From positions 1 to 62,709 of the forward strand of contig CAJUHP010000020.1 in the NCBI GenBank assembly GCA_910586125.1: 62,709 nucleotides of DNA, given 5' to 3'. The notes under the pieces were generated by a model. The model saw only the letters and a program-made list of their open reading frames with translations. It was not told the origin of the DNA and ran no database searches. The DNA comes from an uncultured Lachnospiraceae bacterium. GTDB lineage: Bacteria; Bacillota; Clostridia; Lachnospirales; Lachnospiraceae. The translations under genes and the position numbers were made by a program. Positions 16,967 to 24,974 of this stretch are shown here, piece after piece (the first letter of the stretch is position 1; each line of letters starts with the position of its first letter).

Positions 16967-18019
16967 ATGGAAAAGAAAACACAAGGTTTCAAAGACAAAA
17001 CATTATTGATAACTGGAGGAACTGGCAGTTTTGGTCAAACAGTACTCAAACATTTCCTAACATCTGATATAGGTCAGATTCGTATCTTTAGCCGTGACGA
17101 AAAGAAACAGGATGATATGCGCCACGAGCTACAAGCGAAGTATCCAGATCATGCTGGAAAGGTCAAGTTCTATATTGGAGATGTCAGAGATCCGCGATCC
17201 ATTGCCGACGCTATGCCCGGAGTGGACTATATATTCCATGCGGCTGCTTTGAAACAGGTACCATCATGCGAATTTTTCCCGATGCAGGCGGTAAAGACAA
17301 ATGTCGAAGGTACTGACAATATGCTCCACGCGGCAATGGAAGCAGGCGTAAAGAGGGTTGTGTGTCTCAGTACAGATAAGGCTGCATATCCGATTAATGC
17401 TATGGGCATTTCAAAAGCCATGATGGAACATGTTATCACAGCAAACGCCCGTGTGGCTGCGGAACGAGGAGATACTGTCATCTGCTGTACGAGATATGGT
17501 AATGTAATGTGTTCCCGTGGTTCTGTTATTCCACTATTCATCGATCAGATACGCGCCGGAGATCCGATTACCATCACAAATCCTGATATGACGAGATTCC
17601 TGATGAATCTTGATGAGGCTGTGGATCTTGTCCAGTTCGCTTTTGAACATGCTAATCCTGGTGATATTTTTGTACAGAAAGCAGATGCAAGTACGATTGG
17701 TGATTTGGCTAAGGCTGCGCAACAGCTTTTCGGTGATACTGGCACAAGAATCATTGGTACTCGTCATGGAGAGAAGCTTTATGAAACTCTCTTGACCACG
17801 GAAGAACGCCTGAGAAGTGAAAATATGGGGCAGTATTTCCGTGTGTCTGCTGATAACCGTGATTTAAATTACGATAAGTATTTCATCAAAGGACAAGTAC
17901 AGACACCGGCAGACGAGGCCTATACAAGCCATAACACAGTGAGGCTTGATGTGGAAGCAACGGTAAAGAAGCTGCTGACAACGGATTATGTAAAAGAGCA
18001 GTTGGAGGCAAAAAAATGA
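16967..18019 (+). CDS. fnlA: UDP-N-acetylglucosamine 4,6-dehydratase/5-epimerase (FnlA/CapE/WbjB)
   Basis: This 350-residue short-chain dehydrogenase has the Rossmann motif TGGTGSFGQTVL, the Asp-rich FYIGDVRDPRSI, and a catalytic region STDKAAYPINAMGISKAMME in which the usual YxxxK is replaced by MxxxK, as in the UDP-GlcNAc inverting 4,6-dehydratases. CapE/FnlA enzymes make the first intermediate of UDP-L-FucNAc. The next two genes are the matching FnlB and FnlC. It overlaps fnlB by 4 bp. Confidence 0.9.
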   Translation: MEKKTQGFKDKTLLITGGTGSFGQTVLKHFLTSDIGQIRIFSRDEKKQDDMRHELQAKYPDHAGKVKFYIGDVRDPRSIADAMPGVDYIFHAAALKQVPSCEFFPMQAVKTNVEGTDNMLHAAMEAGVKRVVCLSTDKAAYPINAMGISKAMMEHVITANARVAAERGDTVICCTRYGNVMCSRGSVIPLFIDQIRAGDPITITNPDMTRFLMNLDEAVDLVQFAFEHANPGDIFVQKADASTIGDLAKAAQQLFGDTGTRIIGTRHGEKLYETLLTTEERLRSENMGQYFRVSADNRDLNYDKYFIKGQVQTPADEAYTSHNTVRLDVEATVKKLLTTDYVKEQLEAKK

Positions 18020-18876
18020 AGTTTTTGATATTAGGATGTAATGGTATGGCTGGACACATGATCAGTCTCTATCTGAAAGAGCAAGGACATGATGTTCTGG
18101 GATTTGCACTCACGAAATCAACACTGGTTAACTCGGTTGCTGGCGATGCTACTAATGCAGTGTTTATGAAGGAACTGGTGGGTGTAAATAAGTTTGATAG
18201 TATTATCAATTGCATTGGCGTTCTGAATCAATTTGCAGAGAGTGATCATGCGACTGCTACATATCTGAATGCTTATTTTCCGCACCAACTTGCTAAATTC
18301 ACACAAGGCACAGATACACAGGTGATTCACATGAGTACCGATTGTGTTTTTACAGGCAAGAGAGGACAGTATACGGAAGAGGATCTGAGGGATGGAACTA
18401 CTTTCTATGATCGTTCCAAGGCGCTCGGTGAGCTGGATGATGATGAGAACATAACGCTGAGAAATTCAATTGTAGGTCCAGATATCAATCAAAATGGTAT
18501 TGGATTACTGAACTGGTTCATGCAGCAACAGGGTGAGGTCAATGGCTTTACCGGAGCGATGTGGACGGGTCAAACAACGCTACAGCTCGCTAAGACAATG
18601 GAGGTTGCTGCCAGAGAGAAAGCTCATGGCCTGTATAACACTGTACCGGACACGAGTATTTCCAAGTGCGATCTTTTGAAACTCTTTAACAAGCACATTC
18701 GGAGAGAGGATGACAAGATAGAGATTGTTCCAGTGGATAAGATGGCTGCCGATAAAAGTCTGAAACGTACACGCTGGGATTTTGAATATAAGATTCCGGA
18801 TTATGAAACGATGATCATTGAACTTGGCGAGTGGATGAGAGCTCATAAGAATCTGTATCCGCACTATAAGCTGTGA
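18016..18876 (+). CDS. fnlB: NADPH-dependent UDP-sugar reductase of the UDP-L-FucNAc pathway (FnlB/CapF/WbjC)
   Basis: This 286-residue SDR/RmlD-like reductase has a FLILGCNGMAGHMI nucleotide-binding start, the STDCVFTGKRGQY catalytic Ser/Thr segment, and a Tyr-X3-Lys in FYDRSKALGE. It matches FnlB, which acts between FnlA and FnlC. It lacks the C-terminal cupin domain found in CapF of Staphylococcus, as expected for the short form. The start overlaps the fnlA stop (ATGA). Confidence 0.85.
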   Translation: MKFLILGCNGMAGHMISLYLKEQGHDVLGFALTKSTLVNSVAGDATNAVFMKELVGVNKFDSIINCIGVLNQFAESDHATATYLNAYFPHQLAKFTQGTDTQVIHMSTDCVFTGKRGQYTEEDLRDGTTFYDRSKALGELDDDENITLRNSIVGPDINQNGIGLLNWFMQQQGEVNGFTGAMWTGQTTLQLAKTMEVAAREKAHGLYNTVPDTSISKCDLLKLFNKHIRREDDKIEIVPVDKMAADKSLKRTRWDFEYKIPDYETMIIELGEWMRAHKNLYPHYKL

Positions 18877-18969
18877 GGGAATATGGTAGTAACGAATGTG
18901 ATCGATGTTCTTCCTGATGCACATCGAATTGGAAATTCCAGAACACTTAGAATCTGAAGGAGATAACTT

Positions 18970-20100
18970 ATGGAAGTAAAGAAATTGCGCTTGATGACCA
19001 TTGTGGGTACCCGCCCGGAAATCATCAAGATGTCTGAAATCATCAAGAAGGCTGATAAATATTTTGATCAGATTCTTGTGCATACTGGACAGAACTATGA
19101 TTATGAGCTGAACAAAGTATTCTTTGAAGATTTGGGACTCAGGGAGCCCGATTATTATTTGGGGGTAGTCGGTGAGAATCTAGGTCAGACCATGGGGAAT
19201 GTGATATCGAAGTCTTATGATTTCATGGAGCAGGTAAAGCCAGATGCACTCATTGTTCTTGGTGACACAAACTCTTGTCTTTGTGTTATCAGCGCAAAAC
19301 GCCTCAAGATTCCAGTATTTCATATGGAAGCCGGCAATCGCTGTAAGGATGAAAATCTTCCAGAAGAGGTTATCCGTAGAGTGGTTGATGTGACTTCCGA
19401 TGTGAATCTTTGTTATTCGGAACATGCTAGGAGATATATTCTTGACACTGGGGTGAAGCCCGAATACACGTATGTGGTTGGTTCTCCGATGGCGGAAGTG
19501 TTAGATAACTATAAGGATAAGATTGAGCAGAGTACCGTTCTTGATGAGCTTGGCTTAGAATCTGGCAAATATATTTTACTGTCTGCACACCGTGAAGAAA
19601 ACATAGACATCGAATCAAACTTCTTCTCGCTAATGAACGCTGTGAATGCTATGGCTGAGAATTATGATATGCCGATTCTTTACTCTTGTCATCCAAGGAG
19701 CAAGAAGTATATTGAAGCTCGTGGATTTAAGTTTGATGACCGTGTAATCCAGCACAAGCCTCTCGGCTTCTTCGACTATAATAAGCTTCAGCAGAATGCA
19801 TTCTGTGTAGTGAGTGACAGTGGTACTGTTCCGGAGGAAGGAGCATACTTCAAATTTCCAACTGTCTCCATTCGGACAAGCACAGAGCGCCCAGAAGCGA
19901 TGGATAAGGGGGTATTTACGATTGGCAGCATTACGACGGAGCAGGTTCTGCAAGCAGTAGATCTCGCGGTTTCGATGTATGCAAACGGTGATGATGCAGT
20001 TGATGTTCCGGCGTATACGGATAATAACGTGAGTACAAAGGTTATCAAGCTTATTCAGAGTTATACCGGAATTATTAATAAGATGGTATGGAGAAAGTGA
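18970..20100 (+). CDS. fnlC: UDP-N-acetyl-talosamine-type 2-epimerase giving UDP-L-FucNAc (FnlC/CapG/WbjD)
   Basis: This 376-residue non-hydrolysing UDP-GlcNAc 2-epimerase family protein shows MTIVGTRPEIIKMSEII, HTGQNYDYELNKVFFEDLG, the EAGNRC motif and SDSGTVPEEGAYF. The EAGNRC form and the 376-residue length match the FnlC/WbjD branch more than WecB or WbpI. It follows fnlAB after 93 bp. No separate WbpI-like epimerase for the uronic acid is in the window, so that sugar may stay in gluco form. AAGGAG lies 8 nt upstream of ATG 18970. Confidence 0.87.
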   Translation: MEVKKLRLMTIVGTRPEIIKMSEIIKKADKYFDQILVHTGQNYDYELNKVFFEDLGLREPDYYLGVVGENLGQTMGNVISKSYDFMEQVKPDALIVLGDTNSCLCVISAKRLKIPVFHMEAGNRCKDENLPEEVIRRVVDVTSDVNLCYSEHARRYILDTGVKPEYTYVVGSPMAEVLDNYKDKIEQSTVLDELGLESGKYILLSAHREENIDIESNFFSLMNAVNAMAENYDMPILYSCHPRSKKYIEARGFKFDDRVIQHKPLGFFDYNKLQQNAFCVVSDSGTVPEEGAYFKFPTVSIRTSTERPEAMDKGVFTIGSITTEQVLQAVDLAVSMYANGDDAVDVPAYTDNNVSTKVIKLIQSYTGIINKMVWRK

Positions 20101-20217
20101 GCATAGTTGGGTGTGGGAACTGACAGAAAACAATGAAGAATTCTGCCTTGAATATATTAAAAATTTGGTTAAGGAATCAAATGGGAGTGAACAGATAGTG
20201 AAGGAGATACTTTGCAT
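20101..20217 (+). other. Possible gene remnant between fnlC and next glycosyltransferase
   Basis: A start-less frame here reads protein-like: WVWELTENNEEFCLEY, then IKNLVKESNGSEQIVKEI, and runs on past the next gene's start in another phase. It resembles the C-terminal end of a lost protein and may be a recombination scar. A functional short gene is not supported because no start codon with a ribosome site is visible. Confidence 0.3.
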
Positions 20218-21513
20218 ATGGGTAAAAATACAAAAAAATACATATTATTCGGTCCAGCATATGGAATAGGAGGCTGGCAACTATACATGAATGCGCGATG
20301 CAAACATCTCCATGAAAATAACATAGATTATTATCTGATATTTCCACCGGAAACGGGTGGGAGGAAAGTAAAACTAGAGTATATAGATAAATCCAAGAGA
20401 TTTGCCCTCGAACAGGTAGAACCCTATTGGTATTCCAAGCGAAAGGTGAATGGCAAAATAAAAGAGATTCTAAATTTTATTGGCTTTCAAAAATCGGATG
20501 ACATTTTTATAGAATCTACAAGTATGATTTATTCCTTTTGGGGAGAGTTATTGGCTCAAGCAACAAAGGGTCAAAATTTCTGCTACATATTACACTCGCA
20601 CACAAAAGGTTTCCCACTTGCTTGGCAGAAGTTTTTTTCATATAAATATGATCAGAATTTAATTGCAGGGCAGACTGAAATTACAATACCTGATTTACTT
20701 AAAGGATATAGAGCTATTAGTGAGGAGAATAGTAGACCGATTTATGCTCAATGGGATGGTCCGATTTGTGATAATAGGGAGGATTGTAGAGAATACATTG
20801 AAACGCTACAGAGCTATAAAGAGAATGGTTTTAAGCTGATAGGATACTTTGGTGTGCTAAGAAAACCGCATTTCTTGTTACTGTGTGATTACATGATCAA
20901 ATATTCAAAGGCGCATTCAGATAGTAACTTTTTGTTTGTGGCAATTGGCAGTTCTGGGGAAACAAGACCAGAAATTAAACTAAGTGAGATTCCTCAACAT
21001 ACTAATAACTGCAAAGTATACAACATACCAGAGATGTATCCGATACCTAGAACAATCTTTAAACTACTGGATATCTGTTTGGCTTCATGGGGAAGTTCGG
21101 CACATGCAGCTACAGCATGTAAGCGTACTATCAGAATATATGACGATGTAAATTTAATTCCACATGGTATTATTGGCATCAATTTGCAAGAGCCTTATCA
21201 TCTGCACCCTCCCGTTAAAGAAACCATGGATGAACTATTTGATGAAATTCTTTTCGGGTCAGATTATAGTAATGTTCCGTATTTGGAACCACAAAATATT
21301 ACTACATCATCCGGCGGACATGAGAAAATTGATGCAGAGATGAAGCCGTTTTTATGCAGGGAAGATGGACAAAAGTATTATGAAATATTCGGAATCCCAT
21401 TCAACGGGGGAATATCTAAGCTGAAGTATGTTACTTTTCATCTATTTGGAGTTGGTTTCACAAGGAAAGTAGCAGCGGGTATCAGAAATTTCGTAAAGAA
21501 GGGAACTGCGTAA
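20218..21513 (+). CDS. Glycosyltransferase-like protein, family uncertain
   Basis: This protein is about 431 residues long. Its N-terminus (YILFGPAYGIGGWQLYMNARC) with the GGWQ motif and a later LIGYFGVLRKPHFLLL segment, then FVAIGSSGE, look like the two Rossmann halves of a GT-B transferase. The C-terminal ASWGSSAHAATACKRTI segment fits a donor-binding region. Sequence similarity to well-known families is weak, so the call rests mostly on fold-like pattern and locus context. Start choice is open: ATG 20218, or TTG 20212 with AAGGAG 5 nt upstream. Confidence 0.6.
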   Translation: MGKNTKKYILFGPAYGIGGWQLYMNARCKHLHENNIDYYLIFPPETGGRKVKLEYIDKSKRFALEQVEPYWYSKRKVNGKIKEILNFIGFQKSDDIFIESTSMIYSFWGELLAQATKGQNFCYILHSHTKGFPLAWQKFFSYKYDQNLIAGQTEITIPDLLKGYRAISEENSRPIYAQWDGPICDNREDCREYIETLQSYKENGFKLIGYFGVLRKPHFLLLCDYMIKYSKAHSDSNFLFVAIGSSGETRPEIKLSEIPQHTNNCKVYNIPEMYPIPRTIFKLLDICLASWGSSAHAATACKRTIRIYDDVNLIPHGIIGINLQEPYHLHPPVKETMDELFDEILFGSDYSNVPYLEPQNITTSSGGHEKIDAEMKPFLCREDGQKYYEIFGIPFNGGISKLKYVTFHLFGVGFTRKVAAGIRNFVKKGTA

Positions 21514-21518
21514 GGCAC

Positions 21519-22970
21519 ATGGCAGATAATAGTTTAAAATCTAAAACATTTAGTAACTTTGTTTGGAGATTTGCAGAACGAATTCTGGCACAACTGATAT
21601 CTTTTGTCGTTTCTCTGGTTCTGGCTAGGATTCTATCACCGGACGATTATGGGACGGTTGCTTTAATACTGGTTTTTACAAATATTATGCAAGTGTTTGT
21701 GGACGGCGGTCTTGCAAATGCACTTATACAAAAGAAGGATGCTGATGATATAGATTTTAGTTCTGTTTTCTATTTTAACATTGTATGGTGTTTGGCTCTG
21801 TATAGCCTCTTATTTGTTTTTGCGCCATTAATCGCTGCTTTTTATGGAAGGGAAGAACTTGTTCCTTTAATCCGGGTGTTGGGTTTAACTGTTGTTGCAT
21901 CTGGTGTGAAAAATGTTCAACAAGCATATGTAAGCAGAACATTACAATTTAGAAAGTTCTTTTGGGCAACATTGATAGGTACACTACTGTCAGCTATAAT
22001 TGGGATTTTCCTTGCTCTACGTGGGTTTGGCGCATGGGCAATTATAGGGCAATATTTAGGAAACATTTGTATAGACACACTGGCTTTGTGGATTACAGTG
22101 AAATGGAGACCAATAAAAGCATTTAGTTTCAATAGGCTAAGGTCTCTTCTGTCTTATGGTTGGAAATTGCTGGCATCAGGGTTATTAGAAACAATATACC
22201 AGAATGTATGGCAGTTAGTTATTGGGAAAATATACACGCCATCTGATTTGGCCTATTATAACCAAGGAAATAAATTTCCCAATATCATTATTTCGAATGT
22301 CAATAGTTCGATAGATAGTGTTTTGCTTCCTGTAATGTCAAAGGAACAAGATGATGTCAATCGTGTAAAGGCGATGACTCGAAGAGCGATAAAAACATCT
22401 GTCTATATTATGGCTCCATTAATGTTTGGCCTTGCTGTTACATCTGAAATTATTGTTAAAATTGTGCTTACAGATAAATGGCTTCCATGTGTTCCTTTTC
22501 TTTGCATTTTTTGTATATCAAACATATTTATGCCCATCCATACGGCGAATTTGAATGCGATTAAAGCGCTGGGGCGAAGTGATCTTTTCCTGAAATTAGA
22601 GATCATCAAGAAGGTTGTGGGGTTTCTGGCACTTATTATTTCTGCAAATATAAGCGTAATGGCAATGGCATGGACGACCTTAATAGTTAGCTTTCTTTTT
22701 CAAATAATCAATGCTTGGCCAAATAGATCCTTACTTAAATACGGATATATAGAACAGATTAAAGACATCATGCCAAGCCTTATAATATCCGCTGTTATGG
22801 CTATAATCGTTTATTTTATGAAACGCATCCCTCTTAACATGTATCTTGTATTGGTTTTGCAAATTGCCGTAGGGATAGCTTCGTATTTTCTTTTTTCAAA
22901 GCTGTTTAAACTAGACAGTTTCTTATATTTTATGGATCTTGCGAGATCTGTTTTGAAAAAGAAGAAATAA
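21519..22970 (+). CDS. wzx: Polysaccharide flippase, Wzx/WzxC-like (MOP superfamily)
   Basis: This 483-residue protein has about 12-14 membrane helices. The N-terminus SKTFSNFVWRFAERILAQ and the LARILSPDDYGTVALI signature are characteristic of the polysaccharide transporter branch of the MATE/MOP superfamily. It should flip the completed lipid-linked repeat unit across the membrane for Wzy to polymerise. It starts 5 bp after the preceding gene, with only a weak AAGG ribosome site, so coupled translation is likely. Confidence 0.88.
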   Translation: MADNSLKSKTFSNFVWRFAERILAQLISFVVSLVLARILSPDDYGTVALILVFTNIMQVFVDGGLANALIQKKDADDIDFSSVFYFNIVWCLALYSLLFVFAPLIAAFYGREELVPLIRVLGLTVVASGVKNVQQAYVSRTLQFRKFFWATLIGTLLSAIIGIFLALRGFGAWAIIGQYLGNICIDTLALWITVKWRPIKAFSFNRLRSLLSYGWKLLASGLLETIYQNVWQLVIGKIYTPSDLAYYNQGNKFPNIIISNVNSSIDSVLLPVMSKEQDDVNRVKAMTRRAIKTSVYIMAPLMFGLAVTSEIIVKIVLTDKWLPCVPFLCIFCISNIFMPIHTANLNAIKALGRSDLFLKLEIIKKVVGFLALIISANISVMAMAWTTLIVSFLFQIINAWPNRSLLKYGYIEQIKDIMPSLIISAVMAIIVYFMKRIPLNMYLVLVLQIAVGIASYFLFSKLFKLDSFLYFMDLARSVLKKKK

Positions 22971-23066
22971 TAGCCTGAAAGGCTTTGCAATAAATAAAAA
23001 TGAAATAATAAATGAATTTAAGTAACTATTATACAGGCAAGTACACTTATTTGGAGTTTTCTTCTT

Positions 23067-23630
23067 ATGAACAGTTTCTATTCACAGGACGAATTATCAG
23101 ACATGGGATTCAAGCGCATTGGAAGCAATGCAATGATAAGTCGTAAAGCCAGTTTTTATGGAGCCAGTAATATGTCTATCGGTAATAATATCCGTATAGA
23201 CGATTTTTGTATATTAAGTGGAATGATTGAATTATCGGACAATATACATATTGCCGCATATAGTGCCCTCTATGGGGGAGATATAGGAATTATTGTTGGG
23301 AAATACTCGAATATTTCATCGCGTGTTTGTATATACGCCATTTCGGATGATTACAGTGGCGAGTCGATGAGCAATCCAACAATACCGGATAAGTATAAAA
23401 TCCTTACCTGCGAGCATGTGATAATTGACAGACATGTGATAGTTGGGTCGGGATGCACCATTCTTCCGGGGGTTACTCTTGCTGAGGGTACTGCGGTTGG
23501 TGCGATGTCATTGTGTAAACAATCTACGGAACCTTGGGGAATATATGCGGGCATTCCGGCTCGACGGATAAAAGAACGGAGCAGAGAGCTCCTTAAATTG
23601 CAAAAGGAGTATGAGAATGAGTACAATTAA
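23067..23630 (+). CDS. Hexapeptide-repeat acyltransferase paired with sugar aminotransferase
   Basis: This 187-residue left-handed beta-helix acyltransferase has repeats such as ASNMSIGNNIRID, VIIDRHVIVGSGCTILPGV and a C-terminal WGIYAGIPARRIKER, the standard end of the family. It overlaps the following VioA-like aminotransferase gene by 14 bp, a pairing that suggests it acylates the amino group that enzyme installs. VioB-type 4-N-acetylation is the best guess. Confidence 0.8.
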   Translation: MNSFYSQDELSDMGFKRIGSNAMISRKASFYGASNMSIGNNIRIDDFCILSGMIELSDNIHIAAYSALYGGDIGIIVGKYSNISSRVCIYAISDDYSGESMSNPTIPDKYKILTCEHVIIDRHVIVGSGCTILPGVTLAEGTAVGAMSLCKQSTEPWGIYAGIPARRIKERSRELLKLQKEYENEYN

Positions 23631-24729
23631 TGTGACGCGATCCTCTATGCCAGGATTTAATGAATATTGCGAGGAAATAAAGACGCTCTGGGATAGCCAC
23701 TGGCTTACAAATATGGGTGAAAAGCATCAGAAGCTTCAGAGAAAATTAGAGAGTTTGCTGGCTTGCCCACATGTAGTCCTATACACCAACGGTCACCTTG
23801 CTCTTGAGAACGTCATTGCTGCAATGAAATTTCAAAAGGGCTCTGAGGTTATTACTACGCCCTTTACCTTCGTTTCTACCACACACGCAATCAGTCGAAA
23901 CGGTCTCATTCCAGTCTTTTGTGATGTGAATCCGGATAATTACACCATTGATGTGGACAAGATTGAAGGATTGATAACGGAGAAGACTGTGGCGATTGTT
24001 CCTGTTCATGTCTATGGAAACATGTGTGATGTAGAACGGATAGAACAGATTGCCAAAAAGTATGATCTTAAGGTTATCTATGATGCAGCCCATGCATTTG
24101 CTGTTAAGTATAAGGGTATCTCCTCTGCAAATTTTGGTGATGCTTCCATGTTCAGCTTTCACGCAACAAAAGTGTTTAATACTATCGAAGGCGGTGCAGT
24201 TTGCTTTCAGGATGATTCACTTGTGAACACTATGAATGACATGAAGAATTTTGGGATTCGTGGACCCGAGAGGGTAGTGTTTATTGGTGGCAATGCTAAA
24301 ATGAGCGAATTTCAAGCAGCCATGGGAATATGCAATCTAAGGCATTTGAATGAAGAGATTGGTAAACGTAAGATTGTAGCAGAACGGTATTGGAGCCATC
24401 TAAACAATGTGAAAGGAATTCGCCTTTGCAAGCCACAAAAAGATGTCGAATCGAACTATGCGTATTTTCCAGTCGTTTTTGATGAATTTGATGTGGATCG
24501 TGACGAGGTGTTTGAAGCATTAAGCAAAAATGGAATTGTCGCGCGTAAATATTTTTACCCAATAACAAACAGTGTAGAGACATATGTGGATTTGCCGACT
24601 GCTGGAGCGGAGAAAACACCTGTGGCCGCATTTCTTGCGGATCGAGTACTCACACTTCCAATGTATGCGGATCTCGCACTCGAAGATGTAGACCGAATTT
24701 GCGAAGTTATATTATCTTACGGGAAATAA
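23617..24729 (+). CDS. DegT/DnrJ/EryC1/StrS sugar aminotransferase, VioA-like
   Basis: This 370-residue PLP aminotransferase shows LTNMGEKHQKLQRKLE, YTNGHLALENVI, the PLP Asp in VIYDAAHAFAV, and the Schiff-base lysine in FSFHATKVFNTIEGGA. The N-terminal LTNMG...H pattern is like VioA, which makes dTDP-4-amino-4,6-dideoxyglucose. The RmlA/RmlB enzymes needed to make its keto substrate are not in the window. ATG 23617 is chosen because AAAGGAG lies 7 nt upstream; ATG 23611 would be too close. It ends the polysaccharide locus. Confidence 0.82.
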   Translation: MSTINVTRSSMPGFNEYCEEIKTLWDSHWLTNMGEKHQKLQRKLESLLACPHVVLYTNGHLALENVIAAMKFQKGSEVITTPFTFVSTTHAISRNGLIPVFCDVNPDNYTIDVDKIEGLITEKTVAIVPVHVYGNMCDVERIEQIAKKYDLKVIYDAAHAFAVKYKGISSANFGDASMFSFHATKVFNTIEGGAVCFQDDSLVNTMNDMKNFGIRGPERVVFIGGNAKMSEFQAAMGICNLRHLNEEIGKRKIVAERYWSHLNNVKGIRLCKPQKDVESNYAYFPVVFDEFDVDRDEVFEALSKNGIVARKYFYPITNSVETYVDLPTAGAEKTPVAAFLADRVLTLPMYADLALEDVDRICEVILSYGK

Positions 24730-24883
24730 ATGGAGTTTTGTTACCAGCACCTTTTTCCCAGTCTTTGCTGCCGTACCCGTTTTAACCGGACCAGGAGGGT
24801 ACTTTTGCAGGTGACGGAGCCGCTCTGGCAGAAACGGGTTCATTCCTTAACATAATTTTCCTCAAATTTGCATAAAAACCTGG

Positions 24884-24912
24884 TTGACAGGCCTGTCCTC
24901 CTCTGTTATAAT
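24884..24912 (+). promoter_or_regulatory. Consensus sigma-A promoter of the NlpC/P60 gene
   Basis: A perfect TTGACA (24884-24889), a 17-bp spacer and a perfect TATAAT (24907-24912) place the transcription start near 24919, giving a leader of about 55 nt. Confidence 0.85.
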
Positions 24913-24921
24913 AGGCTTTGT

Positions 24922-24938
24922 TGTAACAAAGTTGTAAT
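24922..24938 (+). promoter_or_regulatory. WalR-type binding site
   Basis: TGTAAC, five bases, TGTAAT match the WalR (YycF) direct-repeat consensus TGTWAH-N5-TGTWAH exactly. WalRK controls cell-wall hydrolases in Bacillota, and the next gene is one. The site lies just downstream of the -10 box, a position normally associated with repression. A 7-bp palindrome, CTTTGTT and AACAAAG, overlaps it at 24916-24931. Confidence 0.55.
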
Positions 24939-24974
24939 ATTTCTCATAAAAGTTTAACATATTTGGAGGTACAT

